Assembly (NCBI GenBank): GCA_045629005.1 | Contig: JAZQQJ010000030.1 | Span: forward strand, 1 to 64,000 | Direction: 5' to 3' | Source of the DNA: RGIG3528 sp045629005 | GTDB taxonomy: Bacteria; Bacillota; Clostridia; Lachnospirales; Lachnospiraceae | Length of the DNA: 64,000 bases | Shown: positions 45,601 through 53,385 of the stretch, in pieces | Position numbering within the stretch: the first letter of the stretch is position 1 | Layout: every line of letters starts with the position of its first letter | Made by a program: the position numbers and the translations under genes | Notes under the pieces: model-generated | What the model saw: the letters and a program-made list of their open reading frames with translations, nothing else | Databases searched by the model: none | What the model was told of the DNA's origin: nothing

Positions 45601-45689
45601 TCTTCAAGGAAGATATCCCGTACAGAAAAGACAATAACCGCTTCTGGACAGCAAGAGCAAGAAGCAGCCATAAAGAAATTGAGAGCTGA
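42657..45689 (+). CDS. Glycoside hydrolase family 2 protein
   Basis: 1010-residue GH2-type enzyme (beta-galactosidase/beta-glucuronidase/related). N-terminal sugar-binding and immunoglobulin-like domains (1-215) precede the TIM barrel (about 215-520), which begins FFIDGKAKYFRGTHFGGDYPHT. The acid/base Glu323 lies in SSGNEPGG and the likely nucleophile Glu416 in CHEMGQW, both in expected places. The C-terminal 400 residues are beta-rich accessory domains. No signal peptide: it acts on imported oligosaccharides, perhaps trimming galactose or uronic acid side groups from RG-I. CAGGAGA precedes the ATG. Substrate cannot be decided from sequence. Confidence 0.82.
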   Translation: MLNLSGEWHVKLNGTKQYTKSEGTITLPGILQTQGYGEIITKETEFMSGLHNPFWYDREEYKYAQEDGTKVPFLAQPCLVYSGEAEYEKEFTVTESSELVLNLELTRWKVSVFLDDAFKGELVSLFAPFEFDLGYVPAGTHRLKICVDNSLQYPYRPDGHGVSDALGATWNGIGGEICLLTKNEVLARENAKREYAKSNPRSVEVKDGKFFIDGKAKYFRGTHFGGDYPHTGMPEQDRSWWDRLMLTVKEWGFNFIRCHSYCPPEIAFAAADDAGVYILVECGMWNDFHEDIPMLDVLKTETERILAAFGHHPSFVMFSSGNEPGGDWYKVLRDWVSLARETDKKLGYEGRRIYTAESGWFYDTEPSKTTGTDFLYFHRSNYGPYPGGAIRNDKGWRGGDYNCSLEGSRLPAICHEMGQWCSYPDFEITKKFSGYMTSSHYDIFKKLAEANGLLEYNKDFISCSGKNQLRMLKEDMEANYRTEHLYGYEYLDLHDYLGQGGAFVGILDAFWDNKGYSKPSEFKEICSDTIVLTRLKSYVYKNDETVVTPIAICHFGDEDMENASLIWKFFDKKNGKIIDRGVINDSFVKAGENTEIGSLKIELNPIKSDSDCTLAVELVNNGDIVSKNHWDITVFAKSEEVAVGETSNFVYTCNLEEALKALTDGKKVLFTPYLSELDFDCPAYNMKNSFWNNQMGPTWVRALGLSVNEKHPALGGFPTEHTGGWQWEDILGRCRMFKLDAKYENIVRGIDEWNRSFPMSLIFEANVLNGKLLMATADLSGSFEERPAAYSLRQSLMKYACSDNFNPEQTIDVEEITKHFMPLNKGNDIMSTIDVHAPSSNGEKIYSIREETDINPNNAVLLENVAFPLYLDIKLNDAVTVSGLCYLPPQGDRDFLGSIKDYKIYSVDNDGKRTEICSGTFKYAYDMQKTDSFEVKTDRVILEVDSVYAQGTSTRWDENEFGWYKKTVEEPECLQISGLQVLFKEDIPYRKDNNRFWTARARSSHKEIES

Positions 45690-45697
45690 GGCATAAT

Positions 45698-48322
45698 ATG
45701 AGACTTCATAAACTTAAAGGCAACCGTGGGTATACAACCTTCGGAAGCATGTGGGAAAAAGGCAAAGTAAGTCCTTCTTCCGATTATCTTATCACTACCG
45801 AAAACGGCAGTCATGTGCCGTGCCAGTCACGTGTTACGGCGTATTGGCCGGATGGCAGTGTTAAATGGTCCGCTCACAGTGCGGATGCTGAAAAACTGGG
45901 GAATGCGTTTGAAATTTCACCCTGTGAAAAAGATTCATTCGCGGATGTTCCCGGAATATGTAAAACAGAGGATGCCGACAAAATAGTAATTAACAACGGT
46001 TTTTTTGAGATTACTGTTTTAAAGACAGGAAACCATCTGTTCGAGAGTGTTGTTAGGAACGGGAAAATTCTTTGTGCAAATGCCTCACCTGAGCTTATTT
46101 TACAGGAGCCGATTACCGTTGATGGTGAGGAAGCTGTTGTAAAGCATAACTATAAAGGCTTCATCAGTGAGACAGAGATTGAAGAGGACGGCAAATTCAG
46201 GACAATCATACGTTTTAACGGAACGCATGTTGATAAAAAAGGCCTTGGAAGACTTGCATTCATAATTCGTATGCATATTGATTACGAGTCCTCCGAACTC
46301 AAATTTACGCATACCTTCGTATACGACGGTGATGAAAACAAGGACTTCCTTAAGGGAATCGGAGTTGCTTTTGAACGTCCGCTTGATGGTGCTCTTTACA
46401 ACAGACACATTAAGTTTACGGGAGATAACGGTGTTTTCCATGAGTCCGTTATTACAATGCAGAGCTGGCACCCTCGTGTTCCCGCAGGTATGGACAATAA
46501 ACAGATGGCCGGAGAAATGCTTAATCCCGAAGGGCAGGACCTTGAGGACATTAACGGAATGCTTGCTGCCATGCCTTACTGGGACGAATACAGCATATGC
46601 CAGGACAGTGTCAATCATTTTATGATTCGTAAAAAACTGTCCGGCAACGAATTCTGCTATATTGATGCACTTCACGGAAACCGCGCAAAGGGCGGGCTGG
46701 CAGTTGGTAGTGAGAACGGATCGATGCTTCTCGGAATGACGGATTTCTGGGAGAAATATCCTTCGGGATATAGAATAACAGGCCTTTCCGGAGAATGTGC
46801 CAAAGTGCATGTGTGGCTCTGGTCTCCCGATGCCGAGGCGATGGATTTCAGACATTATACAGACAGAGGCTACAACTCGGTATGCTACGAAGGCTATGAT
46901 TACAAAGGCGCAGACCCTTATGGCATAGCATGTACAAACGAATTTACAGTTGCTTTCTGTGAGGAGCAGGTTCCTTCGGACGAGTATCTTCTGACATTTG
47001 CCGGAGACTGCGACAATCCGCCTGTATATGTGGCTTCACCCGAAGAATATCATGAGCTTCATGCATTCGGCAACTGGTCACTTAAGACCGAAAACAGTGA
47101 AGTTGAAAAATGGCTTGAAAGCCAGCTTGAAAAAGCATTTGAGTTCTACAATAACGAGGTTTCACAGCGTAACTGGTACGGAATGTTCAATTATGGTGAC
47201 TTCATGCATTCTTATGATGTTTCCAGACATGTCTGGAAGTATGATGTCGGCGGTTATGCGTGGGACAATACCGAGCTTGTTCCGACACTCTGGCTCTGGT
47301 TCTACTTTATACGAACCGGAAGAGAGGACGTTTTCAGACTTGCCGAAAAGCTTACAAGACACACTTCGGAAGTTGATGTTTATCACATCGGCAAATACAA
47401 AGGTATGGGCTCAAGACATAATGTCCGCCACTGGGGTTGCCCTTGCAAGGAAGCGCGTATCGCAATGGCACATCACCACAGAGTTTACTACTATCTGACA
47501 GGTGACAAGCGACTTGAAGATATTTTTGATGAGCTGAAGGACAATGAAGCAACGTTTATGAACAGGGATCCTCTCGGGGATTTCTATGACAAGGCAGAAA
47601 TGGTTTATCCAAGCCATGCGCGCTCAGGTCCTGACTGGTCATCACTTTGTTCCAACTGGATGACGAGATGGGAACGAACAAATGACAAGGCTTATCTTGA
47701 TAAGATTCTCATTGGCACCGAGGACATTAAAAATGCTCCGTTAAGACTTGTATCGGGTCCGGATTTTGAATTCGATCCCGAGACTCTTCATCTTCGTTAT
47801 ATTGGCGAACGTACAACAGGCGGCACACATCTTCAGATTTGCATGGGCGGTCCGACAATATGGATGGAAATGGCTGAGCTTATGGAAAGCGAGGACTGGA
47901 AGAATATGCTTGCGGAGCTCGGTTCGGTTTATTTCATGTCAAATGAAGAAAGATTTGAGGCAACAAAGGGCATTATCGGTAAGAGACAGTTTACATTCCC
48001 GATGTTTGCGGGAGGACTCGGAGCGTTTGCAGCAATGAGAAATTCCGATGATGAACTTAAGAAAAAGGTTTGGAAAACAATGTTCTCAGCGCTTCTTGAC
48101 CTGAATGACGAAAGCGGCTTTGAGGCAAAGAGCCTTGAGAATAAAGCAAATCTTACCGAGCTTAAGGAAATTCCATGGATAAGTACTAACTATACAGCGC
48201 AGTTCTGTCTTAATATCATTATTGCGTTGGATTTCATAAAGGATGCACTTCCGAAAACGCTGTCAGAGGTTAAGACAATGATTCCCGAGGAAGGCACAAA
48301 CAACAATTTCAGAAAAGCTTAA
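45698..48322 (+). CDS. Exo-rhamnogalacturonan lyase-like protein (PL26 / YetA family)
   Basis: 874-residue protein resembling B. subtilis YetA and the fungal exo-rhamnogalacturonan lyase family (PL26). The start MRLHKLKGNRGYTTFGSMWEKGKV with VTAYWPDGSVKWSAHSA is typical of the first beta domain. A large (alpha/alpha)-barrel region follows (about 450-800: NWYGMFNYGDFMHSYD, GGYAWDNTELVPTLWLWFYF, MAHHHRVYYYLTGD, YPSHARSGPDWSS). No signal peptide, so it should trim disaccharides from intracellular RG-I oligomers. GAGGCATAAT precedes the start. It directly follows the GH2 gene and precedes rhaM. Confidence 0.8.
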   Translation: MRLHKLKGNRGYTTFGSMWEKGKVSPSSDYLITTENGSHVPCQSRVTAYWPDGSVKWSAHSADAEKLGNAFEISPCEKDSFADVPGICKTEDADKIVINNGFFEITVLKTGNHLFESVVRNGKILCANASPELILQEPITVDGEEAVVKHNYKGFISETEIEEDGKFRTIIRFNGTHVDKKGLGRLAFIIRMHIDYESSELKFTHTFVYDGDENKDFLKGIGVAFERPLDGALYNRHIKFTGDNGVFHESVITMQSWHPRVPAGMDNKQMAGEMLNPEGQDLEDINGMLAAMPYWDEYSICQDSVNHFMIRKKLSGNEFCYIDALHGNRAKGGLAVGSENGSMLLGMTDFWEKYPSGYRITGLSGECAKVHVWLWSPDAEAMDFRHYTDRGYNSVCYEGYDYKGADPYGIACTNEFTVAFCEEQVPSDEYLLTFAGDCDNPPVYVASPEEYHELHAFGNWSLKTENSEVEKWLESQLEKAFEFYNNEVSQRNWYGMFNYGDFMHSYDVSRHVWKYDVGGYAWDNTELVPTLWLWFYFIRTGREDVFRLAEKLTRHTSEVDVYHIGKYKGMGSRHNVRHWGCPCKEARIAMAHHHRVYYYLTGDKRLEDIFDELKDNEATFMNRDPLGDFYDKAEMVYPSHARSGPDWSSLCSNWMTRWERTNDKAYLDKILIGTEDIKNAPLRLVSGPDFEFDPETLHLRYIGERTTGGTHLQICMGGPTIWMEMAELMESEDWKNMLAELGSVYFMSNEERFEATKGIIGKRQFTFPMFAGGLGAFAAMRNSDDELKKKVWKTMFSALLDLNDESGFEAKSLENKANLTELKEIPWISTNYTAQFCLNIIIALDFIKDALPKTLSEVKTMIPEEGTNNNFRKA

Positions 48323-48356
48323 ACGGACTATCCGTGTAAGATTAAAGGAGGCAAAT

Positions 48357-48668
48357 ATGATTAAAGGATTTAAGATGAAATTATTCCCCGGACAGGAAGC
48401 AGAGTACGAGAGAAGACATAATCTTCTCTGGCCCGAGATGAAGGATATGATTCATGAACACGGCGGAAAGAATTACACAATCTTCCTCGATAAAGAAACA
48501 CTTACTCTTTTCGGCTATATTGAAATCGAAAACGAAGAACTCTGGGCTAAGGGCGCAGATACAGCCATCAACCGCAAATGGTGGGATTTCATGGCTGACA
48601 TTATGGAGACGAATCCCGATAACAGTCCTGTTGCAATCGACCTTCAGAATGTTTTCCATCTTGATTAA
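48357..48668 (+). CDS. rhaM: L-rhamnose mutarotase
   Basis: 103-residue enzyme that interconverts alpha- and beta-L-rhamnose, feeding the anomer preferred by rhamnose isomerase. Length and sequence fit RhaM: FKMKLFPGQEAEYERRHNLLWPEM with the catalytic His (His21), NYTIFLDKETLTLFGYIE, and the C-terminal KWWDFMADIME block. AAAGGAGG gives an ideal ribosome site. Its position after the YetA-like lyase links backbone cleavage to rhamnose catabolism. There is no clear terminator in the 96-bp gap to the next gene. Confidence 0.92.
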   Translation: MIKGFKMKLFPGQEAEYERRHNLLWPEMKDMIHEHGGKNYTIFLDKETLTLFGYIEIENEELWAKGADTAINRKWWDFMADIMETNPDNSPVAIDLQNVFHLD

Positions 48669-48764
48669 AACTTGCACGTATTTTAGAAAACTTGATTTTT
48701 TCACATTTTCGTGGTTTAATCCTTTCATTGCATTTATCTATTAACTTGATAAAGGGGAAAAGTA

Positions 48765-50795
48765 ATGAAGAAAATCAGAAAATATGTAGTATATGTTCTG
48801 CTTATCAGTATGCTTACAGCTGTTGGCTGCGGAAGCTCTAATGCGGTTATTACTCCTGATGTAACACCGACCGAAGCTGCATCCAATCAGCCGGGAACAT
48901 CGGATAATACAGGCAAAACCGAAGACGTAACACCTACTGCAGAGCCTACAAAGGCACCTGAAGTAACAATAGCTCCCGAGGCTACTAAAGCTCCCGAGGC
49001 AACAACAGCTCCGGAAGCTACAAAGGCTCCTGAAGTAACGGAAGCACCTGAAGCCACAAAAGTTCCTGAAGCTACCGCAACCCCTACACCTACACCTGTT
49101 ATCGATGACAATGCTATTGTTGAACTGTTCTTCCAGCTTTACGATACAGAGCCTGCGCCTACAGATGAGGACCTTCAGACACTTGTTAAGGAAAGAGGCT
49201 GGGACAGCTATAAGATTGACGAACAAGGCATTCATCTCTACATGACAAAGGTTCAGAGAGATGATTACATTGCAGAGTACAGAGAAGAGCTTAAGTCCGA
49301 ACTTGAGAATATCGTTAATGAAACCGGTTTCGAAGATATAGAGTCCATTGAGGTTTCTGATGATTTTCAGAAGTTTGTTATTGTTTCACTTACCGACTCA
49401 GTCGATATGGCAGCAATAGAAATACTTCTTTCCGCAGCTGCTATGGCAAGCGTTGATTCTTCTATGTCCGGAGAATCCATCTCCGGTGAGGCTGACATCA
49501 TTTATAAGGCAACAGGTGAACTTGTTTACTCCATTTCCTTCACCGGAAGAACATATACAGACATCGTAAACGAGCTTGCAACGCTCTTTTCAGAGAGTCT
49601 GATTGATAATACAACAACTCCCGAAGAGGTCATCTTCGCTGACCCTGATATACATGTTGTCCGCTATAAGAAAAACGGTGAAACAATACTTCAGGATGAT
49701 TCAAATGCTGTAATTACGCTTAGTTCAATCACTTCTGATTCCTTTGGCGAGACATTCCTTGGCCTTAACATTGAAAATATGCGCGACGAGAATTTATCCT
49801 ACATGGTTGATTACGTTGCTGTTAATGATGTTGTTGCCAGCGGATATCTCTTCACAAGTACCTTAGCAAAACATCAGGATACGTTTACAGAACTCGAGTT
49901 GTATGATCTTGGTGGATATACTCCTGACAAGATGTCAAAGCTCCAGCTTGCTATCCGTGGATACAATCCCGATACCTATGAAACGGCTTTTGTACAAAAA
50001 GTCGAAATACATTTTGACATTGATGAAATCAGCTACGACCATGCACCTGAGGGCGGAGATGAGATTATCCTTGATAATAAGTATGTGAGAATTATTGCCG
50101 GAACTCCTCAGTATGATGAGCTGTTCTACAGCATTCCTGTTTATATTTACAATAAGACAGGCATTGATCTTGATGTATCTGAAGATAACACAGTTGTTGA
50201 CGGCTTTATGTGTGGCAGTGGTTTCTTCGAGACAGTTCCTGCAGGCATTTGGGTTATTGATGAATTAACGTGGGATCGCACAGTTTTCAACGATCGTGGC
50301 ATAATGTATCCTTCAAGCATTGTTATGGACATTACTACGGATATTGATGGCACAATTGAGACAATCTCTGCCGATAAGATTTCCTTCAACACCGCAGGAC
50401 TTGGAAAGCTTTATGACGGTGGATATACAATTCCTTCGGATGCAACGGTTCTTTATGATGGCAGTGACTTCACGATTGCTGTTCTCGAGACTGTAGATAC
50501 AGATTCCTATTTTGGATTTGAGGCAAAGTTTTTCATTGAGAACAAGACAGATAAGGACGTTGAATTCCTTGTTAGAAGCACAAAGGTTAACGGAATTGCT
50601 GCAAATGCCATAGCAATGATTGAAATCTATAAGGGCTGCAAAACAATTGACTATGCTTACTGGTTGAAGGAAAGCCTGAATGATAATGGCATAACAGACA
50701 TTTCAAATGTCGAGGTTACTCTTTATGCCATTGACATGAACAATCCGGGTGCAGCAAACCTTATAGAGAAGACATTTACTTTTGATGTTAAATAA
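48765..50795 (+). CDS. Lipoprotein with Thr/Pro/Glu linker, function unknown
   Basis: 676-residue surface lipoprotein (signal ends LTAVGCGSS). Residues about 40-110 are a flexible linker of imperfect repeats of the type APEATKAPEVT, similar in style to the linker in the binding protein at 34478. The remainder has no family I recognise; beta-rich segments recur (DADxxFxIAV and YIYNKTGIDLDV-type strands), suggesting immunoglobulin-like domains. TTGATAAAGGGGAAAAG precedes the start. A bidirectional terminator follows. It may display or capture something at the cell surface; the ligand is unknown. Confidence 0.8.
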   Translation: MKKIRKYVVYVLLISMLTAVGCGSSNAVITPDVTPTEAASNQPGTSDNTGKTEDVTPTAEPTKAPEVTIAPEATKAPEATTAPEATKAPEVTEAPEATKVPEATATPTPTPVIDDNAIVELFFQLYDTEPAPTDEDLQTLVKERGWDSYKIDEQGIHLYMTKVQRDDYIAEYREELKSELENIVNETGFEDIESIEVSDDFQKFVIVSLTDSVDMAAIEILLSAAAMASVDSSMSGESISGEADIIYKATGELVYSISFTGRTYTDIVNELATLFSESLIDNTTTPEEVIFADPDIHVVRYKKNGETILQDDSNAVITLSSITSDSFGETFLGLNIENMRDENLSYMVDYVAVNDVVASGYLFTSTLAKHQDTFTELELYDLGGYTPDKMSKLQLAIRGYNPDTYETAFVQKVEIHFDIDEISYDHAPEGGDEIILDNKYVRIIAGTPQYDELFYSIPVYIYNKTGIDLDVSEDNTVVDGFMCGSGFFETVPAGIWVIDELTWDRTVFNDRGIMYPSSIVMDITTDIDGTIETISADKISFNTAGLGKLYDGGYTIPSDATVLYDGSDFTIAVLETVDTDSYFGFEAKFFIENKTDKDVEFLVRSTKVNGIAANAIAMIEIYKGCKTIDYAYWLKESLNDNGITDISNVEVTLYAIDMNNPGAANLIEKTFTFDVK

Positions 50796-50814
50796 CAGCG
50801 GTTTTCCGCATAAT

Positions 50815-50843
50815 AAAAGGAGAGCAAAATGCTCTCCTTTTTA
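50815..50843. terminator. Bidirectional terminator between convergent genes
   Basis: Perfect 12-bp stem AAAAGGAGAGCA (50815-50826) / TGCTCTCCTTTT (50830-50841) with a 3-base loop. T-runs follow on both strands, so it serves the lipoprotein gene (plus) and the AraC gene (minus), whose stop codon begins at 50841. Confidence 0.88.
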
Positions 50844-51803
50844 CTTTTCCGGAAACATCCAGCCTTTGAATTCACGTATGGACATTTTTTCGGTATTTTC
50901 TTTAAGCTGCAACGTCTCGGCGCGATAGTCACGGGGCGTTGTTTTCATTATTGCGGTAAAGTGCCTGTTAAAGGTTGAAACGGAATGGAAACCGACCGCC
51001 TCGGAGATGTCCAGAATGGAATCTTCGGTACTTCGAAGAAGATTGCAGGCTTTTTGGACACGTGTTGTGTTAATAAAGTCCAGAGGATTTGTCCCCATAA
51101 TGGAGTGGAAGAGCCTTCTGAAGTGCGTCGGACTCAGGCGGCATATGTCGGCAAGGTAGTCGATGTCAATGAACTGGGAATAGTTTGTCTCAATGTAGTC
51201 GAGAACGGGAGAAAGTACCATGGCGTTCTCGGGTGGATTGTCTGAGGAAGTCTGGAGTTCACCGCCTGCACTTTGTATGCGGTAAAGTTGCACGATAAGG
51301 GAAACGAGAAGGCCGGAAGCGCTTGTGTGAAAATGCGGCTTCTTTTCTTCGAGCTCTTTAATTATTGCTGTTACAAGGTGGAAGATCTCAGGGTGTTCTT
51401 CGGAACTTATGAGGTACTGGTAGTCTTTGAAGGCCGAAATGGAAAGGTCGTAAGTGCGTTTGTTGAGGCCGGGGAAGACGCTCCTCATAAATTCGTCGGG
51501 GTTTATGAAGATGTATGACCAATGGCTTTCTGTACCGGGAGAAGACCATGTGGTGTGTGGGATGTTCTGGGGTATGCAGGTGATATCACCGGCTTTAAAG
51601 GGAATTGGTTCGCTGCTTCCTGAAAATGCCATAAAACCGGAGTCGGAGTGGCAGACGCCGATTTCAAGACAATTATGGAAGTGCAGTGAACTGCTTCGTT
51701 TGCTGGATATGCGCCAATGGTCTCCGGAAAGGAGAAGCACGGGGAAATCATATGGAAGATAGTAGTTGCGGTAGTCAACTACACCTGCTTTACGTTTTGC
51801 CAT
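50841..51803 (-). CDS. AraC-family regulator with cupin sensor domain
   Basis: 320-residue cytoplasmic regulator. The N-terminal cupin-like domain (about 15-150) has SSSLHFHNCLEIGVCHSDSG and FKAGDITCIPQNIPHTTWSS. The C-terminal AraC domain (about 205-305) reads IDIDYLADICRLSPTHFRRLFHSIMGTNPLDFINTTRVQKACNLL, then ILDISEAVGFHSVSTFNRHFTAIMKTTPRDYR. The start at 51803 is preferred (AAAGGAGT 8 bases before); an in-frame ATG at 51842 lies behind a run of G residues. It is divergent from GH105, separated by a GC-rich structured region and the second 19-mer site, so it too is a candidate for that operator. Rhamnose or an RG-I sugar is a plausible effector. Confidence 0.87.
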   Translation of the reverse strand: MAKRKAGVVDYRNYYLPYDFPVLLLSGDHWRISSKRSSSLHFHNCLEIGVCHSDSGFMAFSGSSEPIPFKAGDITCIPQNIPHTTWSSPGTESHWSYIFINPDEFMRSVFPGLNKRTYDLSISAFKDYQYLISSEEHPEIFHLVTAIIKELEEKKPHFHTSASGLLVSLIVQLYRIQSAGGELQTSSDNPPENAMVLSPVLDYIETNYSQFIDIDYLADICRLSPTHFRRLFHSIMGTNPLDFINTTRVQKACNLLRSTEDSILDISEAVGFHSVSTFNRHFTAIMKTTPRDYRAETLQLKENTEKMSIREFKGWMFPEK

Positions 51804-51845
51804 AAGGGGACTCCTTTCTGGGGGGGGATAGTATATTCGCATGCG

Positions 51846-52200
51846 CTGCCTGCTTCGCAGTCAGTCGTCACTTCGTGACTTTTCCGCCTGCTCATATCTT
51901 TTTTGAACAGCCTCCAAGGGAAAAATGAATAGCGACAGAACGTGAGGCTGTGGTAATGGCGCTACGGTACTGGCGCTGCGAGCCTGACCGCGCGTGTCGG
52001 GCACGCGTGGTTACGGCTGGCGCCTAACGTATGATTTAATTCTGTGCTTACGGAAGCAAGCTCCCGACGCACATCATTAATTCATCCGTTATGGCTCGCA
52101 GCGGGGATGGTTCGTGTATGTATAGCGCTATTTTGTTCGTTGGAGCGCAGATTATATAGGAATACTGGCTCTGCGTGTTTTTCTCTTGAATAGTAACTAT
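51846..52200. other. GC-rich structured intergenic region (possible non-coding RNA)
   Basis: No gene is visible between 51804 and 52291. The stretch is GC-richer than the genes and rich in complementary pairs: CTGCCTGC/GCAGTCAG (51846-51864, one G-T or mismatch), GTCAC/GTGAC around TTC (51867-51879), ACAGCCTC (51907-51914) with GAGGCTGT (51944-51951), GCGTG/CACGC (about 51992-52006) and the long-range CGCTGCGAGCC (51974-51984) with GGCTCGCAGCG (52093-52103). This nested pattern suggests a folded RNA or repeated element. Strand is unknown. It sits directly upstream of the 19-mer site and GH105. Confidence 0.5.
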
Positions 52201-52206
52201 TATAGT

Positions 52207-52275
52207 ATAAATGGTCGAAATTGCAATGTATATATTGGTTGTTGGTGAGAAAAAAATGAGACTTTGTGTGATAAT
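52207..52275 (+). promoter_or_regulatory. Candidate activator site plus promoter of the GH105 operon
   Basis: The 19-mer ATAAATGGTCGAAATTGCA (52207-52225) is identical to that at 34323. An extended -10, TGTGATAAT with GATAAT at 52270-52275, starts 63 bp after the start of the 19-mer, exactly the spacing seen at the other site. No good -35 is present, as expected of an activator-dependent promoter. It drives the GH105 to rhaD operon. Confidence 0.65.
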
Positions 52276-52291
52276 GTGAGCATAGGAAAAA

Positions 52292-53371
52292 ATGCGCAGG
52301 GGCGCGGAAATGGAGTCTGTTATGAAACTTGAAATGAATGAAAGTGAAATAAGGGAAGTCATTGACAAAATTGTAAAGCGTACCATGAAAATGGATCTCA
52401 CATGGGACTGGCCGTGTGGTGTTGCATACTACGGTATTGCAGATGCGTATGAAACAACCAAAAATCCTGAGTATTTAACACTTCTTAAGGACAGAATAGA
52501 TGAGCTTATCGGCCTTGGCCTTCCCAAGGTTTGGACAGTAAATGCTTGTGCAATGGGACATTGTCTCATTACACTTTACAATGCAACGGGAGAGCAGAAA
52601 TACTGGGATATCGTTATGAGTAAAATCGACTATATTCGTCATGATGCCCTCAGATTCGGAGACAATGTTCTTCAGCATACGGTTTCGGCCAATAACGATT
52701 TCCCGGAGCAGTGCTGGGCAGACACTCTTTTCATGGCTGCTTTCTTCCTTCTCCGTGTTGGCGTTCAGCTTAAGGATGAGGATATGATTGAGGATGCTCT
52801 TAATCAGTATTATTGGCACATTCGTTACCTTCAGGACAAAGATTCCGGTCTTTTCTACCACGGCTACGACAATATCGCAGGTGATCATATGTCCGGTTTT
52901 TACTGGGGCAGAGCAAATGCATGGGCAGCCTTTACAATGTCGCAGGTTGGAGAAATCCTTCCCAAGTGCTACCTTTACCCTAAATACATGGATGTTGCGG
53001 GCTCTTTGAATGAGCAGCTTGCAGCAATTAAGCTTCTTCAGAGTGAGAACGGCCTTTGGAGAACAATTCTTGACGATCCGGATTCCTACGAAGAGATTTC
53101 AGCGTCTGCAGGTATTGCGGCTGCCATGGTTTCAAGAGGCAATCCTTTACACACAAAATATCTTAACAAATCCATCAAGGGCATGCTCGAAAATGTAACT
53201 TCAGACGGTAAGGTCCTTAATGTTTCGGGCGGTACTGCTGTTATGAATGACAGAGACGGTTACAGAAACATTTCCCGTGACTGGATGCAGGGATGGGGCC
53301 AGGGGCTCGCACTTGCGTTCTTTGACAGGGTACTTATTTCAGGCACTATAGCAAAGGACGGAGCTTTATAA
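52292..53371 (+). CDS. Unsaturated rhamnogalacturonyl hydrolase, GH105 (YteR/YesR-like)
   Basis: 359-residue cytoplasmic enzyme that removes the unsaturated galacturonosyl residue left by rhamnogalacturonan lyases. The (alpha/alpha)6 barrel shows MDLTWDWPCGVAYYGIADAY (about 30-50), the WADTLFMAAFFLLRVG block holding the Asp used for hydration in YteR (about 147), GFYWGRANAWAAFTMSQ (about 205) and the C-terminal SRDWMQGWGQGLALAF. The exact start is uncertain: ATG codons at 52292, 52310 and 52322 are all in frame and only moderate ribosome sites exist. It is first in an operon running to rhaD. It completes the lyase pathway with PL11 and the PL26-like enzyme. Confidence 0.9.
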   Translation: MRRGAEMESVMKLEMNESEIREVIDKIVKRTMKMDLTWDWPCGVAYYGIADAYETTKNPEYLTLLKDRIDELIGLGLPKVWTVNACAMGHCLITLYNATGEQKYWDIVMSKIDYIRHDALRFGDNVLQHTVSANNDFPEQCWADTLFMAAFFLLRVGVQLKDEDMIEDALNQYYWHIRYLQDKDSGLFYHGYDNIAGDHMSGFYWGRANAWAAFTMSQVGEILPKCYLYPKYMDVAGSLNEQLAAIKLLQSENGLWRTILDDPDSYEEISASAGIAAAMVSRGNPLHTKYLNKSIKGMLENVTSDGKVLNVSGGTAVMNDRDGYRNISRDWMQGWGQGLALAFFDRVLISGTIAKDGAL

Positions 53372-53385
53372 AAGCAGAGGCTGAG

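Noticed and set aside
42657..45689. Assignment of the GH2 protein as a rhamnosidase
   Set aside because: The NE acid/base and CHE nucleophile motifs and the domain order fit GH2, not GH78/GH106. Substrate was left open.
46100..46855. 251-codon open frame on the minus strand
   Set aside because: It lies antisense within the well-supported YetA-like gene, has no ribosome site and no recognisable motif. Other long antisense frames (for example at 28468-29193 and 57393-58106) were rejected for the same reason.
48950..49090. Tandem repeats resembling a minisatellite or CRISPR-like array
   Set aside because: The repeats are imperfect codon repeats encoding the APEATKAP-type linker of the lipoprotein, with no spacers and no palindromic repeat unit.
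52250..52292. Riboswitch in the GH105 leader
   Set aside because: The distance from the likely transcription start to the start codon is too short for an aptamer. The structured region lies upstream of the promoter instead.
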